This document shows, one piece after another, positions 1 to 5,151 of a stretch of DNA of 5,151 bases (positions within the stretch are counted from its first letter, which is position 1; each line of letters opens with the position of its first letter). Position numbers and translations under genes: made by a program. Source of the DNA: Comamonadaceae bacterium. GTDB lineage: Bacteria > Pseudomonadota > Gammaproteobacteria > Burkholderiales > Burkholderiaceae_C. The notes below the pieces were generated by a model. It was given only the letters and a program-made list of their open reading frames with translations, was not told where the DNA came from and searched no databases. The stretch is from NCBI GenBank assembly GCA_947374505.1, contig CANCCE010000198.1:1-5151 (forward strand), read 5' to 3'.

Positions 1-158
1 ATGTCGGCATTCCCGCCGGCCGGATACGGCACCACCATACGGATGGCTTTGTTCGGATAGCCCTGCGCGCGGGCTTGACCCAGAGCTGCCAGCGCGGTGA
101 GCACCAAAGCGGCGACCAGCAGCCAGGATTTCGTTGAGTTGGATGGGACACGGCTCAT
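1..158 (-). CDS. Bug/TctC-family periplasmic solute receptor, N-terminal part only
   Basis: This is the first 52 codons of a tripartite-tricarboxylate-transporter (TTT) type substrate-binding protein; the rest lies beyond the left window edge. The translation begins MSRVPSNSTKSWLL and continues with a hydrophobic stretch rich in Ala, Leu and Val (about residues 12-28) ending in QARAQ. This is a Sec-type signal peptide with likely cleavage after ARA (about residue 31). The mature start, YPNKAIRMVVPYPAGGNAD (about residues 34-52), is the standard Bug opening: first beta strand, then the glycine loop that contacts the ligand carboxylate. The start is well supported by a strong Shine-Dalgarno site seven bases upstream. 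It lies 27 bases after the stop of the Ldh2-family dehydrogenase on the same strand, so the two are probably cotranscribed. Known members bind small carboxylates in the periplasm. The ligand cannot be predicted from this fragment. Confidence 0.9.
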   Translation of the reverse strand, partial: MSRVPSNSTKSWLLVAALVLTALAALGQARAQGYPNKAIRMVVPYPAGGNAD

Positions 159-165
159 GGAATAG

Positions 166-172
166 CTCCTTT
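166..172 (-). promoter_or_regulatory. Strong ribosome binding site of the minus-strand Bug gene
   Basis: On the minus strand this reads AAAGGAG, a near-perfect anti-16S match, seven bases before the ATG at 158-156. It fixes the start of the Bug receptor. It also lies in the short gap after the dehydrogenase stop, so the receptor can be translated independently from the shared transcript. Confidence 0.8.
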
Positions 173-185
173 ATTCACAACCACA

Positions 186-1238
186 TCATGCGGGTGCATT
201 CGCCGCATGCTTGTGCAGCAAGGCCATCACGTCGGCAGGCATGTGGATGCCGTGTTCACGCTGGTCTTTCATTTTGGCTAATTCAATCTCGCCTGGCACC
301 AGCACCGGTTTGCCCGGTTCAGCAGCCGGGCTGTCGTGCAGGATGGCCGCGAAGTCATTCATACGCTCCGTGAGCCAAGCGGCCGAGCCGAGCAAGCGGG
401 TGTTGATGAGGATGAAAAAGTGACCAAGATTCTGCGGCTCGTCAGGCGCGTCGACCCAGGACTTGACGTGCGTCAGGTAGGCAGCGTTTGACAGCAGCCC
501 GGCAAAGAGATCGACCAGCAGCGCCAAACCGTAGCCCTTGTGACCGCCAATCGGCAATAAAAATCCGTCCAGCGCTTGCGCCGGGTCGCTGGTCGGCAAA
601 CCTTGTTTGTCGGTCGCCCACGTTGGCGGAATGCTCTCGCCGCGTTTGAACGCATTGCGAATCTTGGCGCGGGCCACCACGCTCATGGCCATGTCCAACA
701 AGAAAGGCGCGCCGCCCGGGTTCGGCACACCAAAACCCAAGGGACTGTTGCCTAAACGTGCATCGGTGCCGCCCCAAGGCGCAATGGTGGTGGTCGCGTT
801 GCTGCCGATGATGGACGCAAAACCCGCCTCGGCCGCCATCAGCGAATACGGTGAGATGGGTCCAAAGTGATTGCTGCCGCGCGCAAAGGCGATGCCGACG
901 CCACATTCCCCGGCGACTTCCATCGCCGCTTCCAAGGCTCGCAGACCTACCAAGGGGCCCACGCCGTTGTCGCCATCGACCCTGACCATGGCGGGTGCCA
1001 AGCGCTCTACTTTGACCTTGGCATCCGGGTTGATGCCCTTGATCAACAAGCGTTCGCCGTAGGACTCGACCCGGCTCAGACCGTGGGTCGACAGACCGAA
1101 CAGATCAGCCATGACCAAAATGCGGCAAACGTCCTGGGCGTCCGCCAGCGACAAACCGAGCCCCTGAAAGGCTTTGATGCCGAGCTGGGTGAGTTCAGAT
1201 TCAGGCACCCGGATCGGGTCATTGGCACGAGCGTTCAC
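186..1238 (-). CDS. Malate/L-lactate (Ldh2)-family NAD(P)-dependent 2-hydroxyacid dehydrogenase
   Basis: Cytosolic oxidoreductase of the Ldh2/MdhC/AllD/ComC type (Pfam Ldh_2), which interconverts a 2-hydroxyacid and a 2-oxoacid with NAD(P) using a fold unrelated to classical LDH. From the GTG at 1238 it is 350 residues, the usual family length. Visible family blocks are STHGLSR with the conserved His near residue 52, SNHFG (about 122-126), the GNSPL variant of GTNPL (163-167), LLDMAMS (about 180-186), a WATD..G.PT..P block, and PIGGHKGYG (229-237) with its conserved Lys. The frame stays open to a GTG at 1307, adding 23 residues. I prefer 1238 because the family normally starts just before the VPESEL-like segment and because a good promoter lies between the two candidates. 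The Shine-Dalgarno at 1238 is weak (GAAAG). It heads a two-gene minus-strand unit with a Bug receptor and is divergent from lysR. Relatives act on malate, ureidoglycolate, sulfolactate or cyclic imino acids, so the substrate is open. Confidence 0.88.
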   Translation of the reverse strand: MNARANDPIRVPESELTQLGIKAFQGLGLSLADAQDVCRILVMADLFGLSTHGLSRVESYGERLLIKGINPDAKVKVERLAPAMVRVDGDNGVGPLVGLRALEAAMEVAGECGVGIAFARGSNHFGPISPYSLMAAEAGFASIIGSNATTTIAPWGGTDARLGNSPLGFGVPNPGGAPFLLDMAMSVVARAKIRNAFKRGESIPPTWATDKQGLPTSDPAQALDGFLLPIGGHKGYGLALLVDLFAGLLSNAAYLTHVKSWVDAPDEPQNLGHFFILINTRLLGSAAWLTERMNDFAAILHDSPAAEPGKPVLVPGEIELAKMKDQREHGIHMPADVMALLHKHAANAPA

Positions 1239-1242
1239 AGCA

Positions 1243-1260
1243 GTTCTTTCTTTAAAGAAC
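1243..1260. repeat. Perfect 7-4-7 inverted repeat at the predicted dehydrogenase transcription start
   Basis: GTTCTTT (1243-1249), spacer CTTT, then AAAGAAC (1254-1260) form a perfect dyad. It lies directly downstream of the minus-strand promoter and covers the predicted transcription start near 1257 and the weak ribosome-binding region of the dehydrogenase. It could be an operator for a repressor or a small 5' hairpin limiting translation. The dyad is seen directly; its function is inferred. Confidence 0.5.
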
Positions 1261-1263
1261 TGG

Positions 1264-1292
1264 ATTATCGAAAGACAATGATTGCGTGTAAA
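1264..1292 (-). promoter_or_regulatory. Sigma70-like promoter for the Ldh2-family dehydrogenase and Bug unit
   Basis: On the minus strand, TTTACA (1292-1287, 5 of 6 to the -35 consensus) is separated by exactly 17 bases from GATAAT (1269-1264, 5 of 6 to the -10 consensus). Transcription should start near 1257, giving a leader of about 19 bases before the GTG at 1238. The promoter supports that start over the GTG at 1307, which would lie upstream of it. The LysR-type dyad at 1291-1309 touches the -35 box, which suggests regulation by the divergent LysR protein. Confidence 0.6.
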
Positions 1293-1309
1293 GTGCAAAT
1301 ATTCCACTT
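1291..1309. promoter_or_regulatory. LysR-type T-N11-A operator in the divergent intergenic region
   Basis: AAGTG (1291-1295) and CACTT (1305-1309) are perfect inverted arms around a 9-base AT-rich centre. They place T1294 and A1306 in the T-N11-A arrangement typical of LysR-type regulator boxes. The site ends 17 bases before the lysR ATG and overlaps the -35 element of the dehydrogenase promoter on the other strand. This is the classic location for a regulator that represses itself and controls the divergent target. The binding protein is presumed to be the adjacent LysR product. Confidence 0.6.
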
Positions 1310-1326
1310 ATTATTGTTGTTTACGC

Positions 1327-2214
1327 ATGAATTTTGATTTAGCAGACCTCCGGGCCTTTCTCGCTGTGGCCGACCTGGGCAGCTTCAAGGCGGCATCTGC
1401 CGTCATTCATTTGTCGCAATCGGCGCTGTCACGGCGCATCGACAAACTCGAAACGGCGCTCGGCGTGCTGCTCTTTGAGCGCACCACACGCAAAGTAGAA
1501 CTGACCACCGTGGGGCGCAGTTTCGTCCCCAAGGCACGCAGCGTTTTGAACGAGCTTGACAGCGCACTGCTCGGCATCAGCGATGTCGCCGAACGCATCT
1601 CCGGCGAAGTCACCATCGCCTGCGTGCCTTCAGCGGTAGCTTATTTTTTGCCCGACGTGATGCGCACGTATCACCGTAAATACCCCGGTATCCGCATCCG
1701 TGTGATTGACGAGTCGTCATTCGAAATTTTACTCAATGTGGTGCGCGGTGAAGCCGATTTTGGCCTCACCTACATTGGTGCACAAGAAGCCGACATTGAG
1801 TTCGAGCCGGTGCTGCAAGACCCCTTCGTGGTGGCCTGCACCAAAGACCATCCGCTGGCCAAAAGGAAAAAAATCCGCTGGGACGAACTGGGCCAGTACA
1901 GCTACATTTCGCTGGCGCAAGGCAGCGGCAACCGGCTGCTGATTGACCTGGCGCTGGCCCAAAGCAAATCGCATCCGCGCTGGTTCTGCGAGGTCAACCA
2001 CGTGCCGGCCTTGGTTAGTTTGATCGAGGCCGGACTCGGCGTCGGCGTGGTGCCTCGTCTGGCGATGCCGAGGCAAGGTCACCCGACCCTGATCAGCATT
2101 CCACTGCACGAGCCCGATGTGGCCCGTACACTGGGATTGATCAAGCGCCGGGGTCGTGAATTGACAGCGGCAGCACGTTACTTTTATGACCTGCTGATTC
2201 AAGCGATGAAGTAA
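1327..2214 (+). CDS. LysR-family transcriptional regulator
   Basis: A 295-residue LysR-type regulator of standard length. The N-terminal winged helix-turn-helix is clear: LRAFLAVADLGSF (about residues 8-20), then KAASAVIHLSQSALSRRIDKLE (about 21-42), LGVLLFER and the LTTVGRSF wing. A linker helix follows (about 65-92). GEVTIACVPSA (from about 93) starts the periplasmic-binding-protein-like effector domain, which includes IRVID, the EADFGL segment and a GLGVGVVP motif. The ATG at 1327 gives the canonical NFDLADLRAFLAV opening. A TTG 15 codons upstream (1282) would extend it through the predicted operator and is unlikely. It is divergent from the dehydrogenase and upstream of the aldolase, Bug and D-hydroxyacid dehydrogenase genes, so it probably controls both arms. 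The inducer is unknown but would typically be a pathway carboxylate. Confidence 0.95.
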   Translation: MNFDLADLRAFLAVADLGSFKAASAVIHLSQSALSRRIDKLETALGVLLFERTTRKVELTTVGRSFVPKARSVLNELDSALLGISDVAERISGEVTIACVPSAVAYFLPDVMRTYHRKYPGIRIRVIDESSFEILLNVVRGEADFGLTYIGAQEADIEFEPVLQDPFVVACTKDHPLAKRKKIRWDELGQYSYISLAQGSGNRLLIDLALAQSKSHPRWFCEVNHVPALVSLIEAGLGVGVVPRLAMPRQGHPTLISIPLHEPDVARTLGLIKRRGRELTAAARYFYDLLIQAMK

Positions 2215-2226
2215 CGATAAGCGTAG

Positions 2227-2252
2227 ACTTTGAAAAGTATTTTTTCTTTTTT
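2227..2252 (+). terminator. Possible weak terminator after lysR
   Basis: Twelve bases after the lysR stop, ACTTT-GA-AAAGT forms a short inverted repeat, followed by a T-rich run interrupted by one C (about 2240-2252). The stem is only about five pairs and AT-rich, so it would be inefficient. It is a candidate end for the lysR transcript, but read-through into the aldolase gene is possible. Confidence 0.3.
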
Positions 2253-2259
2253 GTAGGAT
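2230..2259 (+). promoter_or_regulatory. Possible sigma70-like promoter for the aldolase-Bug-dehydrogenase operon
   Basis: TTGAAA (2230-2235, 5 of 6 to -35) and TAGGAT (2254-2259, 4 of 6 to -10) are 18 bases apart. If used, transcription would start near 2266, inside the left arm of the long inverted repeat, with a leader of roughly 130 bases. The T-tract between the elements also fits a terminator, so the two readings compete. The evidence is consensus matching only. Confidence 0.3.
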
Positions 2260-2262
2260 GTC

Positions 2263-2317
2263 AACCAGCGTAAACCGCATAGGTTATCGATCGTTTTAGC
2301 CGTAAGATTCGCTGGTT
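2263..2317. repeat. Long-range inverted repeat between lysR and the aldolase gene
   Basis: AACCAGCG (2263-2270) and CGCTGGTT (2310-2317) are perfect 8-base arms around 39 bases. The centre has further weak pairing (AACC with GGTT near 2273-2285, or GGTTA with TAGCC near 2282-2300) and an internal TCGATCG. The right arm runs into five Ts, so in RNA it could be a terminator for lysR read-through or a leader structure. As DNA it could be a split operator. The overlapping 12-base palindrome TTTTTCGAAAAA (2316-2327) follows directly. Confidence 0.45.
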
Positions 2318-2386
2318 TTTCGAAAAAATTAAAGCCTTTGTAGTTGCCACTTCAATCCCTCCCCGCTGTCTCCAGCGACCACCCAT

Positions 2387-2392
2387 AAAGAG
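2387..2392 (+). promoter_or_regulatory. Ribosome binding site of the aldolase-family gene
   Basis: AAAGAG lies six bases before the ATG at 2399. It is a moderate Shine-Dalgarno match at acceptable spacing and supports the chosen start. Confidence 0.45.
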
Positions 2393-2398
2393 TCACGC

Positions 2399-3190
2399 AT
2401 GCCCAATTACGCTACCGATTTCAAGTCTGTTCGCGACGATGTCAGCCCTGAAGAATGGGCCACCCGGGTCGAACTCGCGGCCTGCTACAGACTGATCGAC
2501 AAATTCGGCATGACCGATCTGATCTACAACCACATCACGGCCAGCATCCCTGGCACCAAGCACTTGTTGATCAATTTGTACGGTTTGCTTTACAAAGAAA
2601 TCACGGCATCGAGTCTGGCCAAAATCGATATAGAGGGCAACATTTTGTCCAAGCCAGAAACCGACTACGGCATCAATAAATCGGGCTACGTGATTCACGG
2701 CGCGATCCATGAAGCACGGCCGGATGTGCACTGCGTGATTCACACCCACAGCCGCGCCGGCATGGCGGTAGCCAGCATGACATGTGGGTTGCTGCCGATG
2801 ACGCAGACATCGATTCGTTTTCACAAGCATTTGGGTTATCACGACTTTGAGGGCCCGGCCATCGACCTTGAAGAGCGCGTGCGGCTGGTGAAAGACCTCG
2901 GCCCTCACACGGCCATGATTTTGCGAAACCACGGCTTGCTGACCTGCGGCCCCAGTGTGGCGCAGGCTTTCAACACGATGTACCAACTTGAAATGTCTTG
3001 CCGCGCGCAGGTTGACGCGATGGCTGCCGGCACAGGCTTGAGCCTGCCGACCGAAGAAGTTTTGCAGCACACCGCGCACCTCTACCAGCCCGGCACACGT
3101 CGTCCATATGGCGAGCTCGAATGGCCGGCGATGATTCGCCTGCTACGTGCTGAGTCTGGCTCGTCCGGCTTCCCGCCTTTTGATGTCTGA
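2399..3190 (+). CDS. Class II aldolase/adducin-family protein
   Basis: A 263-residue single-domain member of the Aldolase_II (PF00596) family. Enzymes of the family use a divalent metal, usually Zn, to stabilise an enediolate in aldol cleavage, epimerisation or decarboxylation of sugar acids and phosphates. The metal triad is present: HTH at His115 and His117, and His178 in RNHGLLTCG (176-184). The family core IHGAIHEARPDVHCVIHTHS is at about 99-118. The position matching the catalytic Glu73 of E. coli FucA (E-W-R-F-H) reads Gly96 in SGYVIH, as in adducin-like members, so classical fuculose- or ribulose-phosphate chemistry is doubtful. There is no signal peptide, so it is cytosolic. It is the first structural gene after lysR and 48 bases before a Bug receptor gene, consistent with one operon. 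The family is certain; the reaction and substrate are not. Confidence 0.93.
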   Translation: MPNYATDFKSVRDDVSPEEWATRVELAACYRLIDKFGMTDLIYNHITASIPGTKHLLINLYGLLYKEITASSLAKIDIEGNILSKPETDYGINKSGYVIHGAIHEARPDVHCVIHTHSRAGMAVASMTCGLLPMTQTSIRFHKHLGYHDFEGPAIDLEERVRLVKDLGPHTAMILRNHGLLTCGPSVAQAFNTMYQLEMSCRAQVDAMAAGTGLSLPTEEVLQHTAHLYQPGTRRPYGELEWPAMIRLLRAESGSSGFPPFDV

Positions 3191-3238
3191 TCGCTGATTG
3201 TTGCTGCCGCTAGATCCTTCGCATAAGACCTGAACCAC

Positions 3239-4246
3239 ATGATAAAAATAGTCCATAAGACGAACCGGAAAGCATGGGCATGCGGTGCAACGCTTGCGCT
3301 GGGTTTGATGGCATACCACTTGAGCCACGCGCAAAGCCACGCTGAGAACTATCCCAATCGCCCGGTCAAGATCATGGTGGGCTACGGCCCTGGCGGTACC
3401 GGCGATTTGACGGTGCGATTGGTCGCGCAAAAGCTGGTGGAGAAAACAGGACAGCCGTTCGTCATCGACAACCGACCCAGCGCTGGCGGCATCGTCGCCT
3501 CGCAAGTGGCGCAACAAGCCGCCCCCGACGGCTACACCTTGAATTTCATCGCGGCTGGTAATTTCGCCATGACGCCATCGCTCTTCAAGTCGCTGCCGTT
3601 CGACCCGGTCAAAGACTTTGAAATGGTCTCGCTGATTGGCACCTTCGGCTTTGCATTGGCAGTCGACAGCAAGTCGAGCATCAACGACACGCGCGGGCTG
3701 ATTGCCCAAGCCAAAGCCAACCCGGGTAAGATTTTCATTGGCACCATTTCGGTTGGTAGCGCACAGTACTTGGCCGCTGAAGTCTTTCGCTCCATGGCCG
3801 GCATTGAAGCCACCATCGTGCCCTACAAAACATCTGCCGACGTTGTTCGCGCACTGCGCGCAGGCGACGTACAAGCTATTTTTGAAACCATCGCACCGGT
3901 CATTCCGCATGCCAAAGCCGGCACGATGCGCGTGTTGGGCGTGACGGAATCCCAGCGCTTTCCAAGCCTTCCGAATGTGCCGACGATTGCCGAAAGCGGT
4001 CTACCCAACTATGAAATCGTCGGCTGGAACGGCATTGCCGTGCCAGCCCGCACGCCGCGCGATGTGGTCAACAAACTCAATGCCGAAATCAATGCCGCTG
4101 TTGTACAACCCGATCTGCTCCAAAAGTTTCTCGATCTTGGGGTGATCGCCCGCGGCAACACGCCCGAGCAAATGACCTCGCTGCTGAAGAAAGACATCGC
4201 CTGGTGGCGCGACGTGATTGAAAAAGCCAAGATCGCCAAGCAATGA
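3239..4246 (+). CDS. Bug/TctC-family periplasmic solute receptor
   Basis: A complete 335-residue substrate-binding protein of the TTT/Bug family (PF03401). The N-terminus has a basic stretch (KTNRK) and a hydrophobic segment (about 13-26) ending in HLSHAQSHA, with likely signal peptidase cleavage after residue 31 or 35. The mature protein opens with YPNRPVKIMVGYGPGGTGD (38-56), followed by VIDNRPSAGG (75-84), PDGYTL (96-101), PFDPVKDF (about 120-127) and VPYKTSADVV with a downstream LRAGDVQ block. It ends with the WNGIAVPARTP segment and a C-terminal helix. Family members capture carboxylates and deliver them to TctA/TctB membrane proteins or act as sensors. No membrane partner lies in this window. 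The ribosome binding site is poor, so translation may depend on the upstream gene. The stop overlaps the start of the next gene, tying it to the D-hydroxyacid dehydrogenase. Confidence 0.95.
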   Translation: MIKIVHKTNRKAWACGATLALGLMAYHLSHAQSHAENYPNRPVKIMVGYGPGGTGDLTVRLVAQKLVEKTGQPFVIDNRPSAGGIVASQVAQQAAPDGYTLNFIAAGNFAMTPSLFKSLPFDPVKDFEMVSLIGTFGFALAVDSKSSINDTRGLIAQAKANPGKIFIGTISVGSAQYLAAEVFRSMAGIEATIVPYKTSADVVRALRAGDVQAIFETIAPVIPHAKAGTMRVLGVTESQRFPSLPNVPTIAESGLPNYEIVGWNGIAVPARTPRDVVNKLNAEINAAVVQPDLLQKFLDLGVIARGNTPEQMTSLLKKDIAWWRDVIEKAKIAKQ

Positions 4247-5151
4247 ATGAGAAAATTTCCGGCGCTTCAACACGCCCCAAAATCTACATCCTCGATGCCT
4301 TCCATGAGGCCGGCATTGCGCTGGCACGACAACACGCCGAGGTGGTCTGCTGGCCGGACCCGACTATCAGGAACTGGCCGGAGGACGCCGATGGCGTGAT
4401 GGTCCGCATGACCCCCATCACGTCCGAGCAACTCGCCCGCGCGCAACACGTCAAAGTCATCTGCAAGCAAGGCGTGGGATACGAGTCGATCGCCATCGAC
4501 GCCGCTAAATTGCATGGCATTCCTGTTTGTCGAACCCCCGGCGTCAACAGCGAAGCTGTGGCCGAAATGGCATTTGCGCTGGCACTGAACGTCGCACGAC
4601 GCGTTTCGCGCTTTGACCGCATGCTGCGTGGAGGTACGGAAATCATCAGGCCGCAACATCTGGGCATTGAACTGCAAGGTAAGACCATCGGCATCGTCGG
4701 CATGGGCAACATCGGAAAATCTGTCGCCCGCAAGTGGCTGGGCGCTTTTGACGCCAAGTTACTGACCTACGCCCCACGCAGCCCGGCAAACCATTGGAGT
4801 GATCTGCCGCACACCCGAGTGGCCACACTGCACGAGATGCTGCCGCAGGTTGATGTGCTGACCTTGCACCTGCCACTGAGCGCTGAAAGTCATCACATGA
4901 TGGGCCGTGAAGAGTTGGCTTTGATGAAAAAAAGCGCCATCCTGATCAATGTCTCGCGCGGCGAGATCATTGACGAGAAAGCGCTTTTTGAGTCGATGTC
5001 CGGCGGACACCTGTTTGGCGCGGGTCTGGATGTTTTTGAGGTCGAGCCGCCGCCGGCCGACTATCCGCTACTGCAGCTTGACAACGTGGTGGCAACGCCC
5101 CACGCCGCTGGCGGCACGCACGAAACCCAAGAGAGAAGCGCCCTGCAAGTG
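4243..5151 (+). CDS. D-isomer-specific 2-hydroxyacid dehydrogenase, 3' end beyond the window
   Basis: The frame is open for 303 codons from the ATG at 4243 to the window edge with no stop; family proteins are about 310-340 residues, so little is missing. It is a cytosolic NAD(P)-dependent 2-hydroxyacid/2-oxoacid oxidoreductase. Visible are the N-terminal catalytic-domain half with VKVICKQGVGYESI (70-83), TPGVNSEAVAEMAFAL (98-113), the Rossmann motif GMGNIG (153-158), INVSRG with catalytic Arg239 (235-240), LDVFEVEPP with catalytic Glu268 (262-270) and ATPHAAGG with catalytic His287 (284-291). All three catalytic residues are therefore intact. The usual acidic residue ending the second Rossmann strand is replaced: the segment reads TYAPRSP (175-181). 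This might relax or shift cofactor preference towards NADP. The start overlaps the Bug stop as ATGA, and no good ribosome binding site is present, which suggests translational coupling. The substrate is unknown; phosphoglycerate dehydrogenase, hydroxypyruvate reductase and sulfolactate dehydrogenase are relatives. Confidence 0.93.
   Translation, partial: MNEKISGASTRPKIYILDAFHEAGIALARQHAEVVCWPDPTIRNWPEDADGVMVRMTPITSEQLARAQHVKVICKQGVGYESIAIDAAKLHGIPVCRTPGVNSEAVAEMAFALALNVARRVSRFDRMLRGGTEIIRPQHLGIELQGKTIGIVGMGNIGKSVARKWLGAFDAKLLTYAPRSPANHWSDLPHTRVATLHEMLPQVDVLTLHLPLSAESHHMMGREELALMKKSAILINVSRGEIIDEKALFESMSGGHLFGAGLDVFEVEPPPADYPLLQLDNVVATPHAAGGTHETQERSALQV

Noticed and set aside
1239..1307. 23-residue N-terminal extension of the Ldh2-family dehydrogenase from a GTG at 1307
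   Set aside because: It would run through the predicted promoter and LysR box, has no family similarity, and gives a longer than usual protein. The GTG at 1238 fits the family start.
1282..1326. TTG start giving a 15-residue extension of the LysR regulator
   Set aside because: It crosses the operator dyad, and the ATG at 1327 gives the canonical LysR N-terminus and length.
867..1337. Plus-strand open frame of 156 codons opposite the dehydrogenase start and control region
   Set aside because: It is antisense to conserved Ldh2 blocks and overlaps lysR and the operator, with no protein motif or ribosome binding site.
2239..2252. T-rich tract as a sign of a phase-variable repeat
   Set aside because: The run is interrupted by a C, is outside any coding frame, and is short enough to be a terminator tail or promoter spacer.
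1729..2280. Minus-strand open frame of 183 codons opposite lysR
   Set aside because: The composition is typical of an antisense shadow, and the LysR effector domain on the other strand explains the open frame.
2393..3079. Minus-strand open frame of 228 codons opposite the aldolase gene
   Set aside because: Its translation is His/Arg/Val-rich with no family motif, and it is antisense to a gene with clear metal-binding and core motifs. It is a codon-bias shadow.
3143..3910. Minus-strand open frame of 255 codons opposite the Bug receptor
   Set aside because: No recognisable domain; it lies antisense to a well-supported Bug gene and bridges into the aldolase gene.
4267..4757. Two overlapping minus-strand open frames opposite the D-hydroxyacid dehydrogenase
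   Set aside because: The plus strand carries an unbroken family-typical reading frame with catalytic residues; the antisense frames show no motif.

Overview
The window looks like a piece of a betaproteobacterial chromosome, most likely Burkholderiales and plausibly a Comamonadaceae member. The base composition is moderately GC-rich. The main taxonomic clue is two Bug-type (TctC-like) periplasmic solute receptors within 5 kb, a family greatly expanded in that order. The genus cannot be fixed from the sequence. Coding density is high, and I see no mobile element, RNA gene or CRISPR array.

There are two divergent gene groups. On the minus strand, read from about 1238 down to 1, a malate/L-lactate (Ldh2)-family 2-hydroxyacid dehydrogenase is followed after 27 bases by the start of a Bug receptor, which is cut by the left window edge. 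On the plus strand there is a LysR-type regulator (1327-2214), then a 184-base gap with dyad symmetries. After it come a class II aldolase/adducin-family protein (2399-3190), a second, complete Bug receptor (3239-4246), and a D-2-hydroxyacid dehydrogenase (4243 to the right edge). The last gene overlaps the Bug stop codon by 4 bases and is cut by the window edge.

The 88 bases between the dehydrogenase and lysR form a compact control region. It holds a good sigma70-like promoter facing the dehydrogenase, a T-N11-A dyad typical of LysR-type regulators overlapping its -35 box, and a second perfect dyad at the predicted transcription start.

The working model is inference. The cluster would be a LysR-controlled system for uptake and catabolism of a small hydroxy- or sugar-acid. 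The Bug receptors would capture the carboxylate. The two dehydrogenases come from unrelated folds and usually have opposite stereochemical preference, so they could oxidise or invert a 2-hydroxyacid. The class II aldolase-like protein would cleave, decarboxylate or otherwise process a carbonyl intermediate. The substrate cannot be read from the sequence. The most useful precedent is the SlcC/ComC sulfolactate-inversion pair, which is linked to a tripartite tricarboxylate transporter. No ordinary gene here is unprecedented; the interest lies in the combination, the control region and a missing catalytic residue in the aldolase-like protein.
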